This document shows positions 43,289-51,520 of a stretch of 64,000 nucleotides of DNA, in pieces. Under the pieces are notes generated by a model, which was not told the DNA's origin, searched no databases, and worked only from the letters and a program-made list of their open reading frames with translations. Numbering within the stretch: position 1 is the first letter of the stretch; each line of letters starts with the position of its first letter. Source of the stretch: Acidimicrobiales bacterium (lineage in GTDB: Bacteria > Actinomycetota > Acidimicrobiia > Acidimicrobiales > Aldehydirespiratoraceae); NCBI GenBank assembly GCA_041394245.1, contig JAWKIR010000002.1, positions 248,001-312,000 on the forward strand, written 5' to 3'. The position numbers and the translations under genes were made by a program.

Positions 43289-45871
43289 CTAGAACGAGAC
43301 GCCGTTGCGCGAGATGTCGAGATAGTCGGCGAGCTCGTCGTAGGGCATCGGGTGCGCGAAGAGATAGCCCTGCGCGTAGTCACAGCCGAGCATGGAGAGC
43401 CGCGTCATCGCCGACGGTGTCTCGACGCCCTCGGCGACGACGTCGAGACCGAGGTTCTGCCCGAGCGAGATGATCGACTTCACGATCGTCGCGGCGGCCT
43501 CGTCGCCGTCGCCCATCGCGAGCACGAACGACTTGTCGACCTTGATCTCGGACACGGGGAGGCTCTGGAGGTTGGAGAGGCTGGAGTGCCCAGTCCCGAA
43601 ATCGTCGACCGAACCCCGGACGCCGAGGCCGCGTAGACGGTCGAGTACGCCGTGGGCCAGGAGTGGGTCGTCCATCACCTGGGTCTCGGTGAGTTCGAGC
43701 ACCACCCGTTCACCGCTCAGCTCGGTGCGTTCGAGTGCGCCGCGGATGCCGTCGACGAAGGTCGGCTCGTAGAGGTTGCGCACCGAGACATTGACCGCGA
43801 GGTCGACCGGAAAGCCGGCTCGTTCGAGTCGGCGCACGTCGCCGGCGGCAGTCTCGAACACCCAACGCGTCAGGGGTCGGATCACGCCGGACACCTCGGC
43901 GACATCGATGAACTCGCCCGGGCCGATCACGCCGCGCTCGGGGTGCGCCCAGCGGACGAGGGCCTCGACTCGCACGACGCGGGCCGAGGACAACTCCACC
44001 ACGGGCTGATAGTGGACCTCGAGCTCGTTGTTGTCGACGGCGTGTCGTAGCTGACCCACGAGGGTGAGGCGGTCGAGATTCGGGCGGTCGCGTTCGGGGT
44101 CGTAGACGGCGACGCCTCCGCCGCGACGTTTCGCCGCATACATCGCGATGTCGGCGTGCTTGCGAAGCGATTCCGCGTCGTCGCCGTGGTCGGGGTAGAT
44201 CGCGACGCCGAGGCTGGCGCCGCATTGCAGCGACATGCCGTCGATCTCGTGGGGTTCGTCGAAGCACGCGAGGACTCGTTCCGCGGCGCGCAGCGTGCGG
44301 CGGGGCGACACGTCGTCGGTCAGCAGAACGGCGAACTCGTCGCCGCCGAGCCGCGCCACGGTGTCGACGGCGCGGAGCGCACCGCGCAGACGCGCCGCGA
44401 CCATCACGAGCAGACGATCGCCCTGATCGTGGCCGAGCGTGTCGTTGACCTCCTTGAACTGGTTGAGATCGAGCAGCAGGAGTGCGACGGGCTTGTCGTC
44501 GCGGCGAGCGGAATCGATGCCGTGGCGCAGACGATCCTCGAGCAGGGCGCGGTTGGGGAGTCCGGTGAGATCGTCGTGCAACGCCTGATGGCGCAGCGTG
44601 CGGGACGTGATGACCCGGTCGGTGACGTCGACGATGTTGAGTCCGAACAGGTCCTCGGAGATCGGGAACGCCTCGAGGCTGATGATCCGTTCACCATCGG
44701 CCCGGAGATCTCCCGCCTCGGCACGACGGACGCTCCGTCCGGTTCGGCGGGCGTCGCCGAGCAGTTCCAACACGTCGCTGCTCCCGGGACCGGTGAGGGC
44801 CCCGGTGATCGAGGTGTGGACCAGATCGGTGGCCGCCCGGCCGGTCAGCTGTTCGAACGCCGGGTTGACGGTGATGGTGGTGAACTGGCCGCTCGTCTCC
44901 GCCCGCACCACGACCAAGCCCACGGGAACCCGTTCGACGAGCTCGGCGAGATTGCGGTTCGATTCGCGCACCCGCACCTCGTCGGTGATGTCGACCACCA
45001 CGCCGCGGGCGGTGGTGCGGCCCTGAGCGTCGACCTCGACCCGCACCCGATCGCGGACGTGGCGCAGATTGCCGTCGGCATCGGTGATCCGGTACGTCAG
45101 TTCGTGGTCCCGTCCGTCGTCGATCGCGGCGTGGGACTGTTGCGCCACCGACGCTCGATCGAACGCGGGAACGTGGGAGAGCCAGGCGCCAGGGCCGGTC
45201 AGCCGAGCGGGATCGATGCCGAGGACGCTCATGGTGTCGCCGGTGACGACGGCATCGACGAACGGATACGGGTGGGCTTCCCAGACGACTGCGTCGATGC
45301 CGGCCAGAAGCTCCTCGTTGCTCTCACGCCCCTGCCGCTCGGCGTTGGCGATCACCGCGATGAAGACGGTCACGCCGATCGACACCGCGACATACGTGGC
45401 GGTCTGGGTGAGGCCGTCGGGGACGTCGTATCGGACCATCGCGCCGACGAGGAACGGTGCCCCGATCAGTGTGGCGATCGCGGTGGGCCGCCAGCCCGCC
45501 GTGGCCGCCTGGCTCGTCGAGCCGAGCATGACGATGAGCGCGATCGGTCCGAGTTCGGGCTGGATCGAGATGGCGACCGCGCCCAAGGCGGAGTCGACGA
45601 TGGGGATCCACCAGGGGGCGGTGCGCAGCCGACTGGTCATCTCGCGCATCGCCACGTTGCCCGGGACCATCAGCCCGATCACGAACACGCTGATGATGGG
45701 CTCCACACGGACCGAGGGCAGCAGGGAGATCACGCCGAGCACGCCGAGGGCGACGATGCGGATCTCGAAGAAGAGACGCCACAGCTTTCGTTCGAAGTCG
45801 GTCAGGTCGCGTCGCGAGATACCCATGTGTCGGATACCCAGGTGCTGGATAGCCAGTGGCCGAATAGCCAT
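43289..45871 (-). CDS. Membrane PAS-GGDEF-EAL signalling protein
   Basis: An 860-residue protein for cyclic di-GMP turnover. A multi-helix N-terminal membrane region (about 40-190) is followed by two PAS-like units (about 205-330 and 335-450), a GGDEF domain with RLGGDEFAVLL, and an EAL domain with RVEALVRW, NVSVRNL, ELTETQVMDD and SVDDFGTGHSS. The GGDEF and EAL catalytic residues look intact, so both activities are possible. ATG 45871 has a GGAAAGG upstream; MGIS at 45826 is an alternative. The first 15 codons are a 15-bp repeat array. Confidence 0.92.
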   Translation of the reverse strand: MAIRPLAIQHLGIRHMGISRRDLTDFERKLWRLFFEIRIVALGVLGVISLLPSVRVEPIISVFVIGLMVPGNVAMREMTSRLRTAPWWIPIVDSALGAVAISIQPELGPIALIVMLGSTSQAATAGWRPTAIATLIGAPFLVGAMVRYDVPDGLTQTATYVAVSIGVTVFIAVIANAERQGRESNEELLAGIDAVVWEAHPYPFVDAVVTGDTMSVLGIDPARLTGPGAWLSHVPAFDRASVAQQSHAAIDDGRDHELTYRITDADGNLRHVRDRVRVEVDAQGRTTARGVVVDITDEVRVRESNRNLAELVERVPVGLVVVRAETSGQFTTITVNPAFEQLTGRAATDLVHTSITGALTGPGSSDVLELLGDARRTGRSVRRAEAGDLRADGERIISLEAFPISEDLFGLNIVDVTDRVITSRTLRHQALHDDLTGLPNRALLEDRLRHGIDSARRDDKPVALLLLDLNQFKEVNDTLGHDQGDRLLVMVAARLRGALRAVDTVARLGGDEFAVLLTDDVSPRRTLRAAERVLACFDEPHEIDGMSLQCGASLGVAIYPDHGDDAESLRKHADIAMYAAKRRGGGVAVYDPERDRPNLDRLTLVGQLRHAVDNNELEVHYQPVVELSSARVVRVEALVRWAHPERGVIGPGEFIDVAEVSGVIRPLTRWVFETAAGDVRRLERAGFPVDLAVNVSVRNLYEPTFVDGIRGALERTELSGERVVLELTETQVMDDPLLAHGVLDRLRGLGVRGSVDDFGTGHSSLSNLQSLPVSEIKVDKSFVLAMGDGDEAAATIVKSIISLGQNLGLDVVAEGVETPSAMTRLSMLGCDYAQGYLFAHPMPYDELADYLDISRNGVSF

Positions 45872-45877
45872 GTGGAC
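45818..45877. repeat. Four 15-bp tandem repeats at the GGDEF-EAL start
   Basis: Four imperfect copies with period 15 (GATACCCATGTGTCG, GATACCCAGGTGCTG, GATAGCCAGTGGCCG, AATAGCCATGTGGAC on the plus strand). In the gene this encodes the pentapeptide-like pattern MAIRP-LAIQH-LGIRH-MGISR. Copies differ at several bases, so this is an old array. Confidence 0.8.
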
Positions 45878-45955
45878 GCGTGCCTTTCCGCCGGACTCCC
45901 TTCGTCTCCTTCGGCGTGCCGGGGAGCCGACCTGAGTGTCGCGTAGATTCCGGGC

Positions 45956-46867
45956 ATGGCCGCCCCGACTCCGTCGCTGCACTCGACCATACTGCCGTGG
46001 GCCGACCAGCACCTTCGCGACCTCCCATGGCGCCGGACCCGCGATCCGTGGGCGGTCCTCGTGGCGGAGACCATGCTGCAGCAGACGCAGGTGGCGCGGG
46101 TGGTGGATCGGTGGGAGCGATTCCTCCAACGGTTCCCCGACCCCCGGTCCTGTGCCGATGCGCCGCCGGCGGACCTGCTGCGGGAGTGGGCCGGACTCGG
46201 CTACAACCGCCGGGCCCTGATGCTGCATCGCACCGCGACGACGATACGCGACGACCACGACGGGGCCGTGCCGTCGGAGTTGGCCGCCTTGACGGCCCTT
46301 CCCGGTATCGGCCCCTACACCGCGCGGGCGGTGCGGGCATTCGCGTTCGAGCTCGGGGCGGCGCCGGTCGACACCAACATCGGCCGGGTGCTGGCCCGGG
46401 TCGGCGGGCAGCGTCTGGGTGCCGCCGCCGCGCAGCGCCTCGCCGACTCGCTCGTCCCGGACGATGCCGTGTGGCGGTGGAACCAGGGCATCATGGAACT
46501 CGGTGCCCGGATCTGCACGAAGCGGGCACCGTCGTGCCGCGAGTGTCCCGTCGTCGAGCACTGTCGCTGGCGGGGAATGGGCCCCGATCCGGCCGACGGT
46601 TCGGCCGCGGTGGGCCGACCTCAGGCTGCATTCGCGGGGTCGGACCGGCAGCTCCGCGGCCGGGTGATCAACGCGCTACGGGCGGGTCGCTGCTCGGTCA
46701 GGGAGATCGACGAGGTGCTGTCGATCGACGACGAGGCTCGTCGTGGGCGAATACTCGACGGCCTCGTGGGCGAGGGGCTCGTCGAACGCGAGGGTGACCG
46801 ACTGTGCCTCCCCGGCGATCGTCAGGATGGGCCGGTCAGCGCGGAGAGGAGCGCGTCGATCGCCTGA
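45956..46867 (+). CDS. mutY: A/G-specific adenine DNA glycosylase
   Basis: Removes adenine mispaired with 8-oxoguanine. The 303 residues hold catalytic Glu38 in VAETMLQQTQV, the helix-hairpin-helix LPGIGPYTARAVRAFAF, catalytic Asp139 in VDTNIGRVLARVG and a [4Fe-4S] site C187-x6-C194-x2-C197-x5-C203. The C-terminal domain is a short helical one rather than the NUDIX-like domain of E. coli MutY. Its 3' end overlaps the convergent UGSC gene by 46 bp. Confidence 0.92.
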   Translation: MAAPTPSLHSTILPWADQHLRDLPWRRTRDPWAVLVAETMLQQTQVARVVDRWERFLQRFPDPRSCADAPPADLLREWAGLGYNRRALMLHRTATTIRDDHDGAVPSELAALTALPGIGPYTARAVRAFAFELGAAPVDTNIGRVLARVGGQRLGAAAAQRLADSLVPDDAVWRWNQGIMELGARICTKRAPSCRECPVVEHCRWRGMGPDPADGSAAVGRPQAAFAGSDRQLRGRVINALRAGRCSVREIDEVLSIDDEARRGRILDGLVGEGLVEREGDRLCLPGDRQDGPVSAERSASIA

Positions 46868-47340
46868 TCGGCGATCGCCACCATCTCCTCGTCGGTCCGA
46901 TCCTGGATCGGATGCTCGGTGAGGACGTGGGCGACGTCGAGGCCGAGCGACTTCGACTGGCCGACGGCGGCATCGGCGAACTCCACGGTGGCCACGAAGA
47001 CCCCCGGGATGCCACGGCGTTCGAGATCGTTGATGTCGTGCACACTGCACGTCGTGCAGCTACCTCAATCGGCGAGCGCTTCGATCACCGCGTCGCAGCT
47101 GGTGGCGATCTCGTGGCGGAGGTCGACGGGGGCCGGCTTGGTGAAGGTGGGCTTCGCGTAGCGCTTCACCGAGGCGCCGAGGGCGGTCAGCTTCTCCTCG
47201 ACCCGGTCGAGGAAGATGTTGCCGCGGGGCTTGGAGATGTCGAGAAGTCCGACGGTCAATCCGTTGAGCGACTCGGGCCGGGCGACCCGCTCGCGCGTTT
47301 GGGGTCGCAGCTCGCCAGTGGGGTCGAGAACGATGGTCAT
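46822..47340 (-). CDS. UGSC-family selenoprotein with in-frame UGA
   Basis: A 172-residue protein if the UGA at 47065-47067 is selenocysteine. The first 91 codons end IATSCDAVIEALAD, then U92-G-S-C-T-T-C-S, then HDINDLERRGIPGVFVATVEFADAAVGQSKSLGL and a helical end. U-G-S-C is the diagnostic motif of the UGSC (seleno)protein family, so both halves belong to one gene. A hairpin with GU in its loop follows the UGA. The gene is 26 nt downstream of a thioredoxin-like partner gene in the same direction. Standard annotation would split it into two short ORFs. Biochemical role is not established. Confidence 0.9.
47037..47051 (-). promoter_or_regulatory. Bacterial SECIS-like hairpin of the UGSC gene
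   Basis: On the minus strand, CGUGCA pairs with UGCACG around a GUG loop, with GU at 20-21 nt after the UGA, nearly the same distance as in the SelW-type gene. A competing hairpin CUGCAC-GAC-GUGCAG (47045-47059) overlaps it, so two exclusive structures are possible. Confidence 0.65.
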
Positions 47341-47366
47341 CGAGGGTCTCCTACTCGGCTGTCTCG

Positions 47367-48812
47367 CTACGTGGCGATCTCGCGGGTCACTGTGACACTA
47401 CCGATCTCTCCGGTCACCCACCCGCCGATGGCGGCGGAGAAGAGGCCGGCATGGCTGCCACCGTGGACCACATGGATACCACCCGGCGGGTACTTCGGGA
47501 GTTGCATGTCCTTCACGAACTCGGGCATGCCCTCCTCGATGCCGTCGGCGCCGGCGATGATGTCGGCCCCGTCGATCATCAGATGCCCGTTCAGTTCCTC
47601 GAGGAAGCGGGCGCGGTCCCAACCGGCATCGCGGTAGCGGTTCATGTGTTCGGGCGACATGACGACGACGGTTTCGAACTGCATCACCATCCGCGGGCTC
47701 GCGTAGGTGCGCAGCATCTCGGCGAAGTGCTTCGTGAGCGACTCGGCCGATCTGGACTTCTGGTCGAAGAGGAGTCGCGGGCCCTCGCCGGGGAAGAGGG
47801 TGACGGTCGATGCTCCCTTGGCGAAGCCTCGCGACTCGGCGAAGGAGTCCCATGGCGATCCGGCCTCGTCCTCCGCGAAGCAGAGACCGATCTTTCCCGG
47901 ATTTCCTTGCGTCGCCCGGTCGACGCCGCCCGGCTTGCCGCCACCGACATTACGGATGACGAGCTGGAGCGCACGGCCGATGGTGCTGTTGGCGCGATTG
48001 CCCTGTCCGAGGAGATTGAGCCCGCTGTTCATGCCGATCTCTTCGCAGATCGGGCCGTTGACGATCAGCACCGGTCCGACCGGCATCGTGGTCGCCAGGA
48101 GGCCGTGCATGTTGAATTCGTCGGTGCACGCGGCCTCGACGGCGGTCAGCACCACCGGAAGGTATTCGGGCCTGCACCCTGCCATGACGGCGTTGACCGC
48201 GACCTTCTCGACCGTGCACGCGACCAGGTCGGGAGGGACGATCGCGACGATCTCGTCGGGGGCACGCGTCGTGCCGTCGAGCATGCGCAGCACCCGGGCC
48301 TCGGTGGGCGGAACGACCGGGAGACCGTCGCTCCAACCCCGGTCCCACATGGCTTCCCACTCGTCCTCGAGTGCGGCGATCTCGATCCGGCGACTCGTGA
48401 GCGTCGATCCCGAGAAGCGGACGGCCAGTTCGTCGGTGCGGGTCGGGTCGACACTCAGCGAGCCACATCCCGGTCGCCAATCGGGCAGGCCGATGCCGAG
48501 ATCCGACACGCCGGTGAACGACTCCCACTGCTCGCGCGACCATCCCTCGATCCGCTCGCCGGTGTCGTCGCCCACAACCCGCACGAGGGTCGGCACCGTC
48601 TCGATCTCGTGGTGCCACGACAGCGCGAGATCGTCGTCGTGGACCACCCAGTCGGCCGCCGTCGGGAACTCCGGATCGTCCTGCGAGATCACCGTCAGCC
48701 CGGCACGTGCGGCGAGGTCCTCGAGGACCGGGGCGACGAGCACACACGTCGGGCAGTCCTTCTTCACCACGGCGACGAGACCGTCGGGCAGAGGCGGCGG
48801 GGTGGTGGTCAT
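47367..48812 (-). CDS. Two-domain thioredoxin-like protein preceding the UGSC gene
   Basis: A 481-residue protein. Residues 1-110 form a thioredoxin-like domain with C20-P-T-C23 (VVKKDCPTCVLVAPVLEDLA) and a cis-Pro in ETVPTLVRV. From about 150 on, a long unrecognised domain contains WDRGWSDGLPVVPPTEARV, TVEKVAVNAVMAGCRPEYLPVVLTAVEAA, VNGPICEEIGMNSGLNLLGQGNRAN and several further Cys (PGCGS, GLCFAE). It is upstream of the UGSC gene in an apparent operon, so it may reduce or modify the selenoprotein, or share its substrate. No signal peptide. Function unknown. Confidence 0.82.
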   Translation of the reverse strand: MTTTPPPLPDGLVAVVKKDCPTCVLVAPVLEDLAARAGLTVISQDDPEFPTAADWVVHDDDLALSWHHEIETVPTLVRVVGDDTGERIEGWSREQWESFTGVSDLGIGLPDWRPGCGSLSVDPTRTDELAVRFSGSTLTSRRIEIAALEDEWEAMWDRGWSDGLPVVPPTEARVLRMLDGTTRAPDEIVAIVPPDLVACTVEKVAVNAVMAGCRPEYLPVVLTAVEAACTDEFNMHGLLATTMPVGPVLIVNGPICEEIGMNSGLNLLGQGNRANSTIGRALQLVIRNVGGGKPGGVDRATQGNPGKIGLCFAEDEAGSPWDSFAESRGFAKGASTVTLFPGEGPRLLFDQKSRSAESLTKHFAEMLRTYASPRMVMQFETVVVMSPEHMNRYRDAGWDRARFLEELNGHLMIDGADIIAGADGIEEGMPEFVKDMQLPKYPPGGIHVVHGGSHAGLFSAAIGGWVTGEIGSVTVTREIAT

Positions 48813-48931
48813 CGCACCACACTACTCACGGCCGGTGATGACACTTCAACTGCCAGAATCGCGGTGATCGAGAGAAATCCGTCACACACCCCTCGACGCG
48901 GTGACCGGCTGTTGGCTACCGTCCGGGTCAC

Positions 48932-49795
48932 ATGGGGGAAGCAACGACGATCGATCTGTCGTTCCACGGTGTCCGTGGGTCGACGCCGTGCAGCTGCCCG
49001 TCCGTGCAGCGCTACGGCGGCAACACGAGCTGTGTCTCGATCGAGGCCGTCGGTCACGATCCGGTCGTGTTCGACCTGGGCACGGGATTGCGCCCGTGGG
49101 GTTGCTCGCTGTCCCATGGCGACCCGATGACGGTGCACGCCCTCGTCACCCACCTGCACTGGGATCACGTGCAGGGTCTTCCGTTCTTCACCCCGCTGCA
49201 GTCGCCCCAGACGGCGCTGCACGTCTACGGGCCCGGCGATGGCGGCAAGACGATGGCCGAGACGTTCGCCGAGTTCATGAGCCCGCCGTTCTTCCCGATC
49301 GAGGTGACCGACCTGCCGGCGACGGTGGAATTCAGAGACGCCCATCACGACGACTTCGAGATCGACGGCACCCAGGTGATGGTCCGGCCGGTCCCGCACT
49401 GTGGGAAGACCAACGGGTACCGCGTGACCCGCAACGGCGTGGCCGTCGCCTACATCCCGGATCACCAGCAGCCGGTGGGGCGTCCCGATCATGTCGATCC
49501 GGGTGTCCTCGAGCTGTGTCGCGACGCCGACGTCCTGATCCACGACGCCCAGTTCTGGGCCGACGAGTTCGAGGCGAAGTCGACCTGGGGGCACTGCACG
49601 CCCGAGTACGCCGTCGAGGTCGCGGCCCAGGCGGGGGTGCGGACACTGGTGCTGTTCCACCACGACCCCAGCCACACCGACGAGGACCTCGACGAGATGA
49701 CAGAGCGGATCGCGTCGATCGCGGCATGCCGCGGGGTGCGTTCGGTCCTGTGCGCGACCGAGGGGTTGAAGCTCTCCGTCACCGCCGACGACTGA
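48932..49795 (+). CDS. MBL-fold metallo-hydrolase
   Basis: A 287-residue metallo-beta-lactamase-fold protein. THLHWDHVQGLPFF is the metal-binding H-x-H-x-D-H motif, GVRGSTPCSCPSVQRYGGNTSCV is the opening common to this RNase Z/phosphodiesterase-like branch, and VPHCGKTNGYRV, IHDAQF and FHHDPSHTDEDL give further ligands. It probably cleaves a phosphodiester. Divergent from the selenoprotein locus. Confidence 0.9.
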   Translation: MGEATTIDLSFHGVRGSTPCSCPSVQRYGGNTSCVSIEAVGHDPVVFDLGTGLRPWGCSLSHGDPMTVHALVTHLHWDHVQGLPFFTPLQSPQTALHVYGPGDGGKTMAETFAEFMSPPFFPIEVTDLPATVEFRDAHHDDFEIDGTQVMVRPVPHCGKTNGYRVTRNGVAVAYIPDHQQPVGRPDHVDPGVLELCRDADVLIHDAQFWADEFEAKSTWGHCTPEYAVEVAAQAGVRTLVLFHHDPSHTDEDLDEMTERIASIAACRGVRSVLCATEGLKLSVTADD

Positions 49796-49858
49796 GCGGG
49801 GCGCTACCGTGCGCTCCGAATGCGAGCGCCTCCGGAGCGCTGCGGTGAGGAGCAAGAC

Positions 49859-50347
49859 ATGTCGATCGATTCCAGCGAGTACCGACGCGTACTGGGCCAT
49901 TTCCCCACGGGTGTGACGGTGGTGACGGGTGCCGACGAGGACGGACCGGCCGGGATGGCGATCGGCTCCTTCGCCAGCGTCTCGTTGGACCCGCCCCTCG
50001 TGATGTTCTGCCCGGCCAAGTCGTCGTCCACGTGGCAGCGGATCCAGACGACCGGCGCGTTCTGCGTGAACGTGCTCGGCCACGACCAGCAGGACATCTG
50101 CGGTGTCTTCGCCAGCAAGGCGGAGAACAAGTTCGAGGGGATCGACTGGACCACCGAGAGCACGGGTGCGCCGCTGCTACCGGGGGCGATCGCGACGATC
50201 GACTGTTCGATCCACGCCGTCTACGACGGCGGGGACCACGACATCGTCGTCGGCCTCGTGCAGTCGATGACCACGGCCGAGGACGCGCCGGCGCGAGGAC
50301 CGCTGCTCTTCTTCCAGGGCGGCTACGGCCGATACCAGGGACTCTGA
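49859..50347 (+). CDS. Flavin reductase (FMN-binding split-barrel)
   Basis: A 162-residue NAD(P)H:flavin oxidoreductase-like protein: LGHFPTGVTVVTG, GMAIGSFASVSLDPPLVMFCPAKSSSTW, GAFCVNVLGHDQQDICGVFAS. It would feed reduced flavin to a monooxygenase. The start at 49859 follows GAGGAG and replaces an earlier non-conserved start. An inverted repeat GCGCTCCG/CGGAGCGC (49811-49839) lies just upstream and may end transcription of the preceding gene. Confidence 0.9.
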   Translation: MSIDSSEYRRVLGHFPTGVTVVTGADEDGPAGMAIGSFASVSLDPPLVMFCPAKSSSTWQRIQTTGAFCVNVLGHDQQDICGVFASKAENKFEGIDWTTESTGAPLLPGAIATIDCSIHAVYDGGDHDIVVGLVQSMTTAEDAPARGPLLFFQGGYGRYQGL

Positions 50348-50348
50348 C

Positions 50349-50867
50349 GTGCCGGTCTACGCCATCGGCGACCGCGTTCCCGAGATCCACCCGTCGGCCT
50401 ACATCCATCCCGAGGCGACGATCATCGGGAGCGCCGTCATCGGTCCCGATGCATCGGTCTGGCCGCAGGCGGTGATCCGGGCCGACGACAACATCATCTC
50501 GATCGGGGAGGGTTCGTCCATCCAGGACGGCGCGGTGATCCATTGCACACCGGTGCACCCGACCACGGTCGGCGACTTCGTGACGGTGGGTCACCTCGCA
50601 CATCTCGAGGGCTGCACGGTGCTCGACCACGCGCTGGTCGGGACGGGCAGCATCGTCCTGCACGAGGCGGTCATCGGCGAGCATGCGCTCGTCGGTGCCG
50701 CGGCGATGGTGCCGGGGAAGGTCATCGTGCCGCGCCGCGCGATGGCGTTGGGGGTGCCGGCCAAGATCCGCGAGGACGCCGTTCCCGAGGGTCACTCGCA
50801 GCTCAACGTCGACACCTACATCGCGCGGGGCCGGCAGTTCGCGGCCGGCCTCCGTCGCATCGACTGA
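50349..50867 (+). CDS. Gamma-carbonic anhydrase-like hexapeptide protein
   Basis: A 172-residue left-handed beta-helix with repeats such as IHPEATIIGSAVIGPDASVW. Zinc-site segments are DGAVIHCTPVH (His65) and VGHLAHLEGC (His82). The usual GHxxxLHG third ligand is Glu87 here, so carbonic anhydrase activity is uncertain; it may be a PaaY- or ferripyochelin-binding-like relative. GTG start, 1 nt after the flavin reductase stop. Confidence 0.85.
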   Translation: MPVYAIGDRVPEIHPSAYIHPEATIIGSAVIGPDASVWPQAVIRADDNIISIGEGSSIQDGAVIHCTPVHPTTVGDFVTVGHLAHLEGCTVLDHALVGTGSIVLHEAVIGEHALVGAAAMVPGKVIVPRRAMALGVPAKIREDAVPEGHSQLNVDTYIARGRQFAAGLRRID

Positions 50868-50876
50868 GCCGGCCCC

Positions 50877-51455
50877 ATGGCCGCGACGAGCCACGGACCC
50901 GGACCGTTCCGGATCCTGACGGTGTGCACCGCCAACATCTGCCGGTCGGTGCTGGCCGAGCGTTTCCTGCGTCGCGAGATCGATCGGCGGGGACTCGACG
51001 TCGCCGTCGAGTCGTGCGGTCTGCTCTTCGACGACGAGCCGGCGTCCGACATCGTGCTCGAGGTCCTGGCCGAACGCGGGATCGATGCGTCGGATCATCG
51101 GTCTCGTCGCTTCGACGCGGAGATGCTCTCGGGGGTCGACCTCGTGGTGACCATGGAGCGCGCCCATGCCCGCGAGCTCACCGTCTCGATCCAGGGCGCA
51201 TCGCCACGAATCCACACCCTCGGCGGCCTCGTCGCGTGGCTCGGCGAGGCCGACGACCTCGCCGGTTCGCCGGCCGAGCGGGTGGCTCGCTGCGCCGCCG
51301 TCCGCGAAGCCGCCGACCTGCTCGGGTCGGGCCCCGACGAGATCGAGGATCCCCACGGCCGATCGAGGCGGGTCCATCGCAAGGCCGCCGATCGGATCGA
51401 GACGCTGTCGATCGGCCTGCTCGACGGCGTGTTCGGGCCGATCGACGGCGGCTGA
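50877..51455 (+). CDS. Low-molecular-weight protein tyrosine phosphatase
   Basis: A 192-residue phosphatase with the N-terminal loop VCTANICRS (Cys17, Arg23) and, later, the EIEDPHGRS region that gives the general-acid Asp in the D-P motif. Slightly longer than typical LMW-PTPs (about 155). Arsenate reductase activity is conceivable but the phosphatase loop is the better match. Follows the hexapeptide gene by 9 nt. Confidence 0.88.
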   Translation: MAATSHGPGPFRILTVCTANICRSVLAERFLRREIDRRGLDVAVESCGLLFDDEPASDIVLEVLAERGIDASDHRSRRFDAEMLSGVDLVVTMERAHARELTVSIQGASPRIHTLGGLVAWLGEADDLAGSPAERVARCAAVREAADLLGSGPDEIEDPHGRSRRVHRKAADRIETLSIGLLDGVFGPIDGG

Positions 51456-51520
51456 CCGCGCCGGAGACTCTGGGCCGAAATACCTACAGGCGGGCCGGTC
51501 GCGGGTCGAAAACGAGGATC

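Noticed and set aside
45872..46561. Upstream extension of the GGDEF-EAL frame
   Set aside because: It covers mutY on the other strand and reads as low-complexity Arg/Gly text.
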